DNA from: Sophora flavescens
Taxonomy: Eukaryota; Streptophyta; Magnoliopsida; Fabales; Fabaceae
Assembly: GCA_030762895.1 (NCBI GenBank)
Contig: CM061069.1
Span: 21,343,630-21,407,629 of the forward strand
Direction of reading: 5' to 3'
Length of the DNA stretch: 64,000 nucleotides
In this document: piece after piece, positions 22,713-34,113 of the stretch
Position numbering within the stretch: the stretch's first letter is position 1
Layout: each line of letters starts with the position of its first letter
Notes under the pieces: model-generated
The model's database searches: none
What the model saw: only the letters and a program-made list of their open reading frames with translations
What the model was told of the DNA's origin: nothing
Translations under genes and position numbers: made by a program

Positions 22713-22724
22713 TGGCATCAGGGC
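22713..22724 (+). promoter_or_regulatory. Primer-binding site of SIRE element
   Basis: TGGCATCAGGGC, two bases after the LTR, is close to TGGTATCAGAGC, the complement of the initiator tRNA-Met 3' end (two differences). Confidence 0.85.
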
Positions 22725-22760
22725 TAAAACTCTTGTTACAAAGCTTAATAGCTTCAAGAG

Positions 22761-24174
22761 ATGGCTACAAATGATATCCTGGGTGATGGGGCTTCACTCA
22801 CTAGACCCCCTGCCTTTAATGGCTCCCAATACATGTATTGGAAAGATAGAATGTTTATCTTTCTTGAGGCTACAGGTTTAGATGTATTAGATGCTGTTGA
22901 AAATGGTCCCTATGTTCCATTTATTCTTGATGCTAAGGGAAATAAACAAACTAAACCAAAAGATGACTGGAACGATGATGATAAAAGAAGATTTGGTTAT
23001 AATGCTAAGGCAAAAAATATTATAACAGCTGCTTTGAATTATGATGAGTTTTTCAAGGTCTCCAATTGCAAAATGGCAAAGCAAATGTGGGATACTCTTC
23101 AACTCACTCATGAAGGAACCAACGATGTGAAAAGAGCAAGATTGAATGCACTTGTCCATGAATATGAACTCTTTCACATGAAGAATGGTGAGGAGATAGA
23201 TGAACTGCAAAAGAGGTTTACACACATTGTGAACCAGCTAGAAGGACTCGGACATACAATCACAGATGAGAAAAAGATTAACAAGATAATGAGATGTTTG
23301 AGTCGTGAATGGCAGCTAAAAATCACTGCAATTGCTGAAGCAAAGGATCTAGACACCATGCAGATTGCTACTTTATTTGGCAAGTTGAAAGAAGAATCAA
23401 TTCAGTTTTCCTACCAAAAAGAACACGACCAAAGGTGAAAGCTCTTCCTCAACAATCAAATGCTTTGAATGTGGAAAGCTTGGACACTACAAAAATAAAT
23501 GTCCAAAGCTACAAAAGAAAGAAAAGTATGAGAAGAATGACAGCAAAGAAAAGAAAGGAAGAAAGCCTAGGAGAGCATACATAGCTTGGGAAGAAAATGA
23601 TATGGATTACACTAGTAGTGAATCTGAAAATGAAGAAGCCAACCTATATCTCATGGCAAATCAACAAAGTGATAGTGAAACCGAGGTAAATGATTCTTCT
23701 CCTACCTATGATGAGTTACAAGATGCTTTTGATGAATTGCATGAAGAATATGTTAAAATTGGTAAACAACTTATATCTTCTACGAAGATCATCGCAAAAC
23801 AATGTAGTGACTATGCATCTTTACAAATAAAGGTTAAAGAACTAGAAGATAAAAATTCACAATTACTTGCATCTAGTTCAATCTGCACCAAATGCACTAC
23901 ACTAGAAAAGGAAGTTGAAAAACTGAATACAACTCTATCTAAGTTTACTTTGGGTAGAGATAACTTGAATACCATATTAGGACGGCAAAAGGGTGTGTAT
24001 GACAAAGCTGGAATTGGATATAAGTCAATGGTACATGAAAAATCTTTTAAGAAGCTTTTTGTTGCACCTATTTTCTCAACTAGTCCTTTTGTTAAATGCT
24101 ATTATTGTCTAAAGAAAGGTCATACAGCTGCTACTTGTAGACTTAGAAAGAACATTCAGGTTGGCATTAAATAA
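22761..24174 (+). pseudogene. SIRE gag, frameshifted
   Basis: The frame 22761-23438 (225 codons) begins MATNDILGDGASLTRPP and carries the copia gag core (YWKDRMFIFLEA; AKQMWDTLQLTHEGTNDVKRA). It hits a stop at 23436 because of a frameshift near 23420. The next frame carries the zinc knuckle CFECGKLGHYKNKC at about 23460-23500, an acidic SESENEEANLY segment, a predicted coiled-coil-like stretch (about 23760-23980) and a second knuckle CYYCLKKGHTAATC before the stop at 24172. Gag would form the particle and bind RNA. The break makes it non-functional. Confidence 0.9.
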
Positions 24175-27100
24175 ATTTGGGTTCCAAAAGGAACTTATGT
24201 TGCTACTAACACCAAAGGACCCAACCAGATTTGGGTACCTAAAGAAAAAGTATAAAAAAAACTGTTTTGTAGGTGTGTTTGAAAGCCAAAAGCTCAAGCT
24301 GGTTTTTAGATAGTGGCTGCTCCAAACACATGACCGGAGACATCACAAAATTTACATCTTTCACTCCCAAAGAAGGTGAAAACGTCACCTATGGAGACAA
24401 CAACAAAGGAAGAATTCTTGGCGTTGGAACAATAGGAAAAATTCCAGCAATCAAGATTGAGGATGTTCTCTATGTGGAAGGGCTCAAACACAATCTACTA
24501 AGTATAAGCCAATTATGTGATAAAGGCTACAAGGTAAACTTTAACTCAAATTTGTGTATAATCGAATCTATTCATGATTATAACATAAAATTGATTGCAA
24601 ATAGAATCAATAACATCTATATGCTAGACTTAGACAATTTAATTTCCAATGATGCATGTTGCTTAATTTCCAAAGAAGATGAAAATTGACTCTGGCATAG
24701 GAGAATAGCTCACATTCATATGGATCACTTGAATAAATTGATTTCCAAAGAACTTGTAATTGGTTTACCAAATAAAAAGTTTGTTAAAGAAGGCTTATGT
24801 GATGCATGCCAAAAGGGTAAACAAGTGAAAACCTCATTTAAGGTTAAAAACACCGTTTCAACTAGTAGACCCTTACAATTGTTGCACATGGACCTTTTTG
24901 GACCTTCTAGGACAAAAAGCTTTGATGGAAATCTTTATGCTCTTGTAATTGTTGATGACTTCTCTAGATTTACTTGGACCTATTTCTTAGCACAAAAGAA
25001 TGAAGCTTTTAAAGCTTTTAAGAAAATGGCTAAGGTTGCTCAAAATGAGAAAGACGTGAAAATTGTTTCAATTAGGAGTGACCATGGAGGAGAATTCCAA
25101 AATGAGGAGTTTGATAACTTTTGTGATGAACATGGTATAAAACACATTTTTCTGCACCTAGAACTCCACAACAAAATGGAGTAGTTGAGAGGAAAAATAG
25201 GTCACTTGAATAAATTGCTAGAACCATGTTAAGTGACTCTAATTTACCAAAGTATTTTTGGGCTGATGCTGTGAGTATTGCATGTTATGTTTTAAATAGA
25301 GTTCTAATAAGGCCAATTTTGAAGAAAACTCCATATGAACTTTACAAGGGAAGAAAACCTATCATTTCTCATTTTCATGTCTTTGGTTGTAAGTGTTTTG
25401 TGCTAAATAATGGCAAGGATAATCTTGGGAAATTTGATCCCAAAGCTGATGAGGCTATTTTCCTAGGTTATTCATTAACTAGCAAAGCATATAGAGTGTT
25501 TAATAAGCGTACTTTATCAATGGAAGAATTTGTTCACATAACATTTGATGAGTCTAACCCCAAAAGGTTGGGAAAGGACATTTTTGATGATGCAGAAACT
25601 CTTGAGGATGAAGTGAAATCTCATGAAGGAAAGGAGAGCAACAAGGAAAAGGAAGATGAAGAGAGCAATAAAGAACCTCAAGCAGAACTTCAGCAAGAAA
25701 ATCTTCCTAAGGAGTGGCAAGTTTCAAAGAATCATCCCCTAGACAATATCACTGGTGAGATCACCAAATGGGTAACCACTAGAAACTCTTTAAGGAATAT
25801 TTGCAATACCATGGCGTTTGTATCTCAAATAGAACCAAAATGTGTTGATGATGCTATTAATGATGAACATTGGATGATTGCAATGCAAGAGGAGTTAAAT
25901 CAATTTAAAAGGAACAAAGTTTGAAATTTAGTTCCAAAACCCAAAAGTAACCAAATAATCAGAACTAAATGGGTGTTTAGAAACAAAATGGATGAGAATG
26001 GAATAATAGTAAGAAACAAGGCTAGACTAGTAGCTAAGGGATATAATCAAGAAGAAGGAATTGATTATGATGAAACATATGCTCCCATAGCTAGATTAGA
26101 AGCCATAAGAATGCTCTTAGCCTATGCATGTATAATGAACTTTAAACTGTACCAAATGGATGTGAAAAGTGCCTTTTTTAAATGGAATAATACAAGAGGA
26201 AGCATATGTAAGCCAACCCCATGGCTTTGTTGATAGTGAGTACCCAAATCATATCTATAAACTGACTAAAGCCCTCTATGGACTCAAGCAAGCTTCTAGA
26301 GCTTGGTATGAGAGGTTAAGCAATTTTCTCCTAGAGAAAGGCTTTAAAAGAGGAAAAGTCAATAAAACACTATTTACTAAAACAAAAGCACGCAATATCT
26401 TACTTGTTCAAATATATGTTGATGAAATTATTTTTGGTGCTACTAATGAGTCTTTATGCAAGGAATTTGGTCAACTAATGCAAAGTGAATTTGAAATGTC
26501 CATGATGGGAGAGCTTACCTTCTTCCTTGGACTTCAAATTAAACAATGCCAAGATGGAACCTTCATAAGCCAAACAAAGTATTCAAGGAACTACTAAAGA
26601 AATTTGGAATCGAAAGCGCAAAGGAAATGGCAACACCAATGAGTCCAGCCTACAACTTGGACAAAGATGAACATGGTAAATCTATAGATGTACCCAAGTA
26701 TAGAGGTATTATCGGATCCTTAATTTATCTCACTGCAAGTAGGCCAGATATAATGTTTAGTGTGTGTATGTGTGCAAGGTAACAAGCTAATCCTAAATAA
26801 TCACATCTTACTGCAGTTAAAAGAATCATGAAGTATCTTTTATGAACAAAAGAAATGGGGCTGTGGTATCCCAAGGGATCCACTTGCACATTAATAGGAT
26901 ATTCCGACTCTGACTTTGCTGGATGCAAGTTAGATAGGAAGAGCACAAGTGGAACATGCCATTTATTAGGAAATTCCCTAGTGTCCTGGTTTAGTAAAAA
27001 GCAAACTAGTGTGGCCTTATCCACAGATGAAGCAGAATATGTTGCAGCTGGGAGTTGTTGTGCTCAAATCCTATAGATGAAACAACAATTAATTGATTTT

Positions 27101-27364
27101 GGTGTTTATCTAGATCATGTACCAATAAAGTGTGATAACACTAGTGCAATTAATCTAACAAAGAACCCAATTATGCACTCAAGAACCAAGCATATTGAAA
27201 TTAGGCATCATTTTATCAGGGATCATATTCAAAGTGGTGATGTTGTGATTGAACATATAGATACAACCAAGCAATTAGCTGATATGTTCACCAAACCACT
27301 AAATAAGGAGAGTTTTTTCTTTATTAGAAGGGAACTTGGCATAATTGATCCTCAAAATAATTGA
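24175..27364 (+). pseudogene. SIRE pol: protease, integrase, RT, RNase H, decayed
   Basis: Protease: WFLDSGCSKHMTG at 24300-24340. Integrase: zinc region with HRRIAH and CDACQKGK, then LLHMDLFGP and SDHGGEF (24880-25110); a frameshift near 25150 precedes the glutamate region VVERKNR. RT: TKWVFRNKMDENG, ARLVAKGYNQEEG, YQMDVKSAF, a frameshift near 26180, LYGLKQASRAWYERL, and YVDEIIFGA. RNase H: DSDFAGCKLDRKSTSGTC, STDEAEY, IEIRHHFIRD, ending ADMFTKPL. Stops at 24687, 25922, 26780, 26801, 26847 and 27074 and another near 25211 break the frame. Those at 24687, 25922 and 27074 sit where tryptophan is usual, so TGG-to-TGA or TAG. It is clearly a dead copy. Confidence 0.93.
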
Positions 27365-27958
27365 TATCAGATGTTATTTTTGATAATATAGTCAATATGG
27401 CAAGCAAGGCAGCACAAGTTGCTGAAAATTATGAAGGACATGGGCAAGATGCTTTTATCTAGTCTTAGTTTAGACTAAGTGTCCTTAGGTGTCTGTAATT
27501 CTTTTTCTTATTTTAGTGTTTTGGATGTTTTGATTTATTGCATAAGTTCTGAAATGATTTATTATCAATGAATGCAAGACTATTTTTCAGTTTGATTTCA
27601 ATATTCTCCATAGTTTCTTTTTGATAATGACAAAGGGGGAGAAAGATGAACCATACAACCATTAATTCTGTCTTGCATTTGCTATAAAAAAAATATCTCT
27701 CTAATATGTAAACTTTTTTTTTCAAATACCTAAGTATGAACTGCTTTGAAAAGACATATTTGAACTTATAATAAATGCAAGATGAAATTCGTTTTTCATG
27801 ATAATGATATGATAACACTTGATTTTTTTTAAGATATCAATGACACTGAGGGAGGATGAAAATGACTCAAGAACCATGCTTACTGAACAGCTGCACACTG
27901 ATTCTTAATAACTAAGGTTAAGTATGGTAAGATTTGTCATAATCAAAAAGGGGGAGTT
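27365..27958 (+). other. SIRE 3' non-coding region with polypurine tract
   Basis: Nothing coding is seen after pol. The polypurine tract AAAAAGGGGGAGTTT (27945-27958) adjoins the 3' LTR. Confidence 0.85.
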
Positions 27959-29665
27959 TGTAAGACTAAGTCCTCATTCATGTTTTGATGTATGACAAAC
28001 AAAAGTTTATTTTGTATAAGATTTTTGATTTTGACTATGTACTTATTACGTGTTAAGTTGCATGCAAGATCACTCATGAAAAAGAAAAATCAAGGATTAA
28101 ACAAGCAGACGTCCAACAAAGAAAAACAAGCAGACGTCCAACAAAGTAAAACAAGCAGACGTCCAACAAAGAAAAAAAAGCAAACGTCCAACAAAGTAAA
28201 ACAAGCAGACGTCTAACAAAGTAAAACAAGCAGACGTCCATCAAAGTAAAACAAGAAGACGTCCAACAAAGAGAAACAAGCAGACGTCCAATGAAGCAAT
28301 AAAAAGTTGACGTCCAATGAACTACTAAAAATAACAAGAAGCTCGCGTCCACTAAAGTAACAAGAAGAGCTCGTCTACTGAACTACCATATGGAGATCAT
28401 CTACCAAATGGAGCTCGTCTGCTAATGTGGCACATATAGCTCATCTACTGAAGTACCACATGGAGCTCGTCTACTGAAACTAACAGAAGCGCGTGTCTAC
28501 TGAAGTAACAAGAAGCGCTCGTCTGCTGATGTGGCACATGGAGCTCGTCTACTGAAGTAACAAGAAAAGCTCGTCTACTGAAGTAACAAAAAGCGCTCGT
28601 CTACTAAAGTGGCATACGGAGCTTGTCTACTAAGGTTACGCTCTTTGGACTTACTAAGATTCTAATGAGAAGCTCCGTCCACAGACATGGCATATAAAGC
28701 TCGTCTACCAGTTGGAGCACGTCCAATTACCTTGTGTTAGTACTCCCGTCTGCTAACGTGGCAAATAGACTCGGCTATTCTTTCAGATGGAAACGGTTAT
28801 TTTCAAGAAGGACGCAAACTCTACAAGAACCAACAGAATCTTATTTCAAGAACAAGAATCAAGAAAACATATTTTGTTAAATCAGATCCAAATCTGTTTT
28901 AATTGATCCCAACAAATATATGTTGTTTTCTATATAAAGAGGGATCAAAGGAACACTTTTCAATAAGAAAAAAAAGAAGACAACAACCTTACTGATTCTG
29001 AAAAGTGAGAATACGAAAGATTCAAAAGCTTCCAAAAGTGCTTCGTCGTTGAGAGAAAAGTGTGATATTACTTAGAACTTGAATTTGTATAATCAGACTT
29101 TTAGAGTCTTTCTTCTACTCAATTCTTTCTGTGAATTAGTGTGATTAAGAGAGGGTGTCTCTTAGGATTGAACAAGGATAGAAGGGATCCTTGGGTGTAG
29201 AAAAGCAAGTGTGCTTTCTGGTGAATTCTTGAGCAGGGAGGTTATCCTTGTGTTGTTGTAATTGGAATTTTGTAATTGCTGATTATGGTGGAGAAAACCA
29301 CAGAGGTGTGGGACTGGATGTAGGCTTACCAAAGGAGGTAGCTGAACCAGGAAAAATCGGTTTGCGTGTTCTTCTCATCTCTAAACTCCATATACTTGTT
29401 ATATGCACTTGTGTGTTGTGAATGAGTTTTAAGAATGCTTGTTAACTTGAATCTTTGATCTACAATCTGTGTTAAACTTGTTGTTACTTCTTATAATTCT
29501 TCTTAACATCATTACTTGTTACATAACCTGATTCTTGGGAATTAAAATTGAGTGAAAACTAATTTTCTTTAAGAAAACTCTGTTTTGCTTTAAATTGTTG
29601 AAAAAGTTTTCAATATCTCAATTCACCCCCCCCCCCCCCTCTCGAGATCGTAGCCACTACCAACA
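27959..29665 (+). mobile_element. 3' LTR of SIRE element
   Basis: 1707 bp, same ends as the 5' LTR; shorter mainly in the minisatellite and poly-C blocks. The sequence 'ctctatataaagaggg' at about 28930 (and 21957 in the 5' LTR) holds a good TATA box for the element promoter. Confidence 0.94.
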
Positions 29666-30657
29666 AAATTATATGCCTAATGTTGATTATGAACTATCAT
29701 GCATATTTTATCCTCAAACCAATTTTGCTCATTTTGCAAGAGATTATATAGATTCAAGTATGCTTGCGTCAATGGATAATTATTTGTCTTATAGCACTTT
29801 GATAGATTTTGCCACATTTTATGAACCATCATGCATACATTATGTAGAGAAAGAGGTTGAGCCACCATACATATATTATCCTGACATTGGTGGTGATTAT
29901 GAGTTTAGTAGTGATTTTGTCATGATTGGAGTGAATGAGGTGCAACTTTCCTATTCTGACCAACATGGGGGAGAACATGGCAGCTTGGACGAATTAGCTT
30001 CTTTGGTGCATCAATTGACAGCAGCAATATCAGCCTGACCCAACACCTGTCCAACCTAGTCTAGAAGAATTGGTGCAACAAATGGTAGAACACACTCTTG
30101 AATTCCAACAGAGGAAAGAAGCAAGTCTTCATAATTTGGCCAGTCAAATTGGTCACATTGCCTCCACATTGACTGCACTGCAATCACAACATCTCCTAGA
30201 ACAACATTCAGATTCACAAATAGATATTCTTGACAATACTTCTTTTGAGTATAATTTTGATAATGATGTCGAGAATACTATTATTGATAAACTTTGTGTT
30301 GAATTTCCCGATATTCAAGATTTTCCTGATTCTATTTTATGTATTTCATGTGTTGACTTTAACAGTGCTATTTTGTGTGCAGCATGTGTTGAAATTTCAT
30401 CCTTTTTAAGGTATATATAAGGAGCAAAAAGTGCATAAGGAAGATGAGACGCATGAGGTTGAGGACCCTGTTCAGCCAAGAAATGTAGAAAATGGGGATC
30501 ATGTGGACATGCTACCCACAGAAAGAATCCCCATAAAAGATGGTGATCATGTCAAGATGGATGATGCAAGACTACTTATGTTAGAGACAACCACTAAGGC
30601 TTTCATGGTTGATAAAGATTGGCTAAAGCAATTTGGTGATAAATTCTCAGAGCATGC
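29666..30657 (+). pseudogene. Unidentified open region of element L
   Basis: Frames 29680-30038, 30040-30420 and 30431-30657 follow one another with breaks at 30036 and 30418. The first is rich in Tyr, Ser and Asp (MPNVDYELSCIFYPQ; several SCI(F/H)Y motifs); the second has a heptad-like stretch (LVQQMVEHTLEFQQRK, ASLHNLASQIGHIA) suggesting a coiled coil, then Cys-rich ISCVDFN/AACVEIS; the third is acidic. The frame enters from the leader before the SIRE copy and continues after 32494. I recognise no domain. It could be a highly diverged gag or an accessory protein of a non-autonomous element. Not a host gene, given its position between LTRs. Confidence 0.5.
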
Positions 30658-31050
30658 TAATTTGGGATTTTAGGCTCAATGCACATAAGACATTAGGCTT
30701 GAGTACTTTAGAAAAGGCTTGATTGGCATAATTGAATTAGGACTTGTGTTGTTAGCCATTTCATTGCAATCAAGGGAGGATTAGTGTAGTCTAAACCTGG
30801 CAATCTCAACCGTTATAAATTCTGCACTCCAAGTGTTTGTTAAAAGTCCAAAAAGACAAAAATATTGTTTTGCTTTCTTTATTTTCTGTTTTAATCTCTC
30901 ATACCCTAATTTAGTCTAGATAGTTGTTAAGTTTGTGAATTGGTAATTGACAACCAATCCCCGTGGATACGATAACCGGTCTCACCACCGTATTACTTGA
31001 TTGCGACGAGGTGCACTTGCCTTTATTTATATTTTAAAAATCACGCAACA
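30658..31050 (+). mobile_element. Inverted partial LTR arm (U5-side 393 bp)
   Basis: Reverse complement of roughly the first 400 bases of the neighbouring LTR (31067 onward), ending at the U5 terminus 'cacgcaaca'. The arms differ at many sites, including small indels, so they have diverged or came from different template copies. Confidence 0.88.
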
Positions 31051-31066
31051 AGTTTTTGGAAAAACT

Positions 31067-32488
31067 TGATGCGTGATTTTTAAATATAAAGGAAAGTGCA
31101 CCTCGTCGCAATCAAGTAATACGGTGGTGAGACCGGTTATCGTATCCACAGGGATCGGTTGTCAATTACCAATTCACAAGCTTAACAACGATTCAGACTA
31201 AAATAAAGTATGAGAGATTAAAACAGAAAATAAAGAAAGCAAAACAATATTTTTGGTCTTTTGGAAATTTTATCGAACACTTGGAAAGCAAACAGAGATG
31301 TGGCTAAGATTGTTAGGGTTAGACTACACTAATCCTCCCTTAATTGCAATGAAATGGTTATCAACACAAGCACTACTTCAATTATGACAATCAAGCCTTT
31401 TCTAAAATACTCAAGCCTAATTCCTTAGGTGCATTGAGCCTAAAACCCCAAATTAAACCCTAATTCCTTAGGTGGATTAATCTGTGATTTTGCATTAAGT
31501 CAAGACTTATAAGATTGCAAGCATTCAACACCTATGTCTAGATTCTTGAACTACTTGGCATATGATTCATGAGCATGCCTTAACACCAACCTTCCAGTCA
31601 TCTATCAAAGCAACATATCATTCCTATGGGTAGCTAATCCAAGGAAAGCATTAAGCACAGAATCACATACTCATAAGGAAATAGAGACTTGCATTAAAAC
31701 ACCAAATCAATTTACAAATAAGTTTGGAGAAGCTACATCTAAACCCCAACAATGGGGAATTTAACTACTCATATTTACAGAAAACCAAACCAGGGAAATA
31801 GGAGAAAAGGAGAGGAGAGACTCCATGGGAGTTTTCCTTCTTCTTCACATCAAACCCTCTCAGCAACTCCCCTCTAGGGTCGAAACCCTAGCTCAGCCGC
31901 AGTCTCCAAGTCCCCAAGTGCTCTCTCCACCAAAAACTCCCTCTTTTCTGCCCTAAAACAGCAACTTATACCAGTCAGTGCTGCGCGCATTCGCGAGGCG
32001 AGACATGTCTCGCGAGGCGAATATTAAAAATCTGCTTCAGAGAATTGATCTCTCGCAAGGCGAGAGTTTCTTCGCGACGCGAGACCGAAAGGTTTTTCTT
32101 CAATACGCCCGTGAGGAGCATCAGGGCCTGGGCGTGATGGCTTCTGTTTGCAGACTCGCGAGGCGAGACATGGGTTCGCGAGGCGAACCAGAAAGGCTTG
32201 CATTTTCTCCAACAATCGACTTTCGGTCGCGGGGCGAATCCGAGGCTCGCGGGGCGAATCACCGAGATGCGCTTGGCTCAATTTCTTCTCTTTTCAGGCT
32301 CTTTTTCATCCAAGCTCCATCAAGGCTAATTTCTGGGCATTTTTCCATTAAATCCTGCAAAACAACACCAGAAACCACCTCATCCGTTCCAAAGGAAAAA
32401 CTATACAAAATCAACACTAAATTGGCCTAACTATATGCAAATGCATGCAGAAATGTACATGGAAAATGAGGCGAAATCACACTCATCA
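31067..32488 (-). mobile_element. Full-length Athila-type LTR, minus strand
   Basis: 1422 bp, TG...CA; in element sense it starts TGATGAGTGTGATTTCGCC at 32488. It resembles element A LTRs throughout but carries CGCGAGGCGA-type boxes in place of most CACGGCCGTG boxes. Confidence 0.9.
31982..32262. repeat. GC-rich box array (TTCGCGAGGCGAG type)
   Basis: Four box pairs of TTCGCGAGGCGAG/CTCGCGAGGCGAA type (near 31989, 32051, 32155 and 32225) and one diverged 'cgcccgtga..gggcgtgat' pair at about 32105-32140. Same LTR position as the boxes in element A. Confidence 0.88.
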
Positions 32489-32493
32489 CATGC

Positions 32494-34113
32494 ATTGGAG
32501 AAGCGCTTGAGCTACAATGAGACTTGTTGTACTACATTCTATAAGATTTTTTCTCCTCCTTTCTATTTTACTTTTCGTGTCCTCTATATGAATGAATCTG
32601 TTCTTGTTCTTGATTTTAATATGTTCTACATTGAGGACAATGTAGATTTCAAGTGTGGGGGGATATACTATGTTATGATGTTTTTAAATTGTGTGTTAAA
32701 CTTTGTTGGCATCTGTTTCTTTTGTTGTTTATGTTATTTTTCTCTATTTTTAAAATAAAACGTAAAAAAAAATGTATTTTTTTAATGGTGTTTTAGTATC
32801 TTAGGAATTTTTTATTTTTGTTTTCTTTGTTGTTTTTAGGGTCTCAAAAAATTAAAAAATATATATATTTGTGTTTGAGTCTTGTTGCATGCTTTTCAGT
32901 GAATTCTTAAGTTTGTATGAGTTGTGAGTGATTTGCATCATTCTTGGTTAAGAGGTTTCATGACTTGATATGGAGAAATTCTTGCATTTCTAGTGTAATA
33001 AGTGGGCGTTGAAAATTAATTTGGGAATCATTTGTGGTATGCTTAACCCTTGTGAGTTTTTGAGCCCTATACATGGATGGATTGCATTGTTCCATGGTTT
33101 TCCTTTCTTGTGTGATTACAATCATGATTGTTAATTACTCTAGAACTTGACTTGACTCTTTGAAGTCTCTTGTTCACTTGCATATATTGAGATGATTCAG
33201 GCCTTCTTTATTTTTAAGCTACTAGCCAAACTAGCCTACCTTGCATTAAGACCATTGCTTGCCCCCTTGAGCTTGTCTAACCCATCCTTTGTTTTGTAGC
33301 TAATGACAAGCTCATGAAGTGAAAAACCAAGATTCCCCTAACCCTAAGGAGTAAAGGAGCTTTGGAATTGTTTTGGGAATGAGTTCTTAAATAAGTGTGG
33401 GGTTCTACCCAAAAGTTTTGTTACTTATTTGGTTGGAGTAGCAAAGTGGCAAGTGAAAAGTAAAAAAGAAAAAAAGAAAGAAAGAAAATATAGAAAAAGA
33501 AAAAAAAAAGAAGTAAATTGTAATGCAATGTGAAAGTGCAAATGAGTGAAAGTGCAAAGGAAGAAAAGTTCAAAAGAGACAAAGTGGTGTTCATTGGCAT
33601 TGAATTGTGTTTCTTGGGGTAAATTTGCATGCTTATTTAAACTCATTCCCCATTGCTCCTCTAGTCTCTTTGGTTTATAGTTAACATCCCTTCTTGTATC
33701 CACTCATACCTTAGCCCCATTACAACCTTGAAAAAGTCAATTTGATCCTTATGTGCATGTGTTTCAAGTGGTGGAAGTTAGAGGTTTTTCAAGCTTATGG
33801 TAGTGTTAGCATTCATAATGTGCCTTGAGCGTAAACACAAACATTAAACACTTGAGAGTTGGAGAGTATGCCTAGTGAGGACTCTACCACTTTTAATTCA
33901 TCTTTGATTTGAATTGCCTTCTTATTTGCTTGAGATGTTAAGGATGTATTCAAAATTGTTTTGATTCCTTGATGCTTCGAACGTTTGTATCATGCTCACT
34001 CTTGTACATTCATGGGATTCAATGATAAATGTGTTTGTTTTGTTCATCAAGTTTTTAGGAATTCAATTTTTGAGTTTTGCTCAGGAGTGCAAAAGAATAA
34101 GTGTGGGGGAATT
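32494..34113 (+). other. 3' part of element L up to the polypurine tract
   Basis: The open region of element L continues in frame for about 55-90 codons (to near 32755), then the sequence is non-coding and T/A-rich. The hairpin CTACATTG-AGGA-CAATGTAG lies at 32626-32645 with 'caagtgtggggggata' after it, a polypurine-like tract. Purine/pyrimidine-rich runs lie at 33460-33510. The true polypurine tract 'aagtgtgggggaatt' (34099-34113) adjoins the 3' LTR. Confidence 0.75.

Larger units (their letters stand above)
20937..29665 (+). mobile_element. SIRE/Maximus-type Ty1/copia element, full length
   Basis: LTRs 20937-22710 and 27959-29665 flank gag and pol in copia order (protease, integrase, RT, RNase H). 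Target duplication is aaatt (20932-20936 and 29666-29670). The primer site resembles tRNA-Met and the polypurine tract is AAAAAGGGGGAG. Pol carries many stops and at least three frameshifts, and the RT active site reads YVDE where YVDD is normal, so it is dead. LTRs differ by two substitutions and one indel in the first 130 bases. No env-like frame follows pol. It is nested inside element L. Confidence 0.95.
30658..32488. mobile_element. Palindromic LTR insertion (partial inverted LTR plus full LTR)
   Basis: The unit is flanked by catgc (30653-30657 and 32489-32493). It consists of a plus-strand partial LTR (30658-31050), a 16-base palindromic centre agtttttggaaaaact (31051-31066), and a full minus-strand LTR (31067-32488). 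The centre is the LTR-adjacent leader AGTTTTTGG of this family fused to its own complement. No coding sequence is present. The family is the same as, or close to, element A (LTR start TGATGAGTGTGATTTC). It splits the open region of element L. Confidence 0.9.

Noticed and set aside
31975..32430. 150-codon plus-strand and 95-codon minus-strand frames
   Set aside because: They are open only because of the GC-rich box array in the LTR; repeated Arg-rich peptides reflect the repeated boxes.
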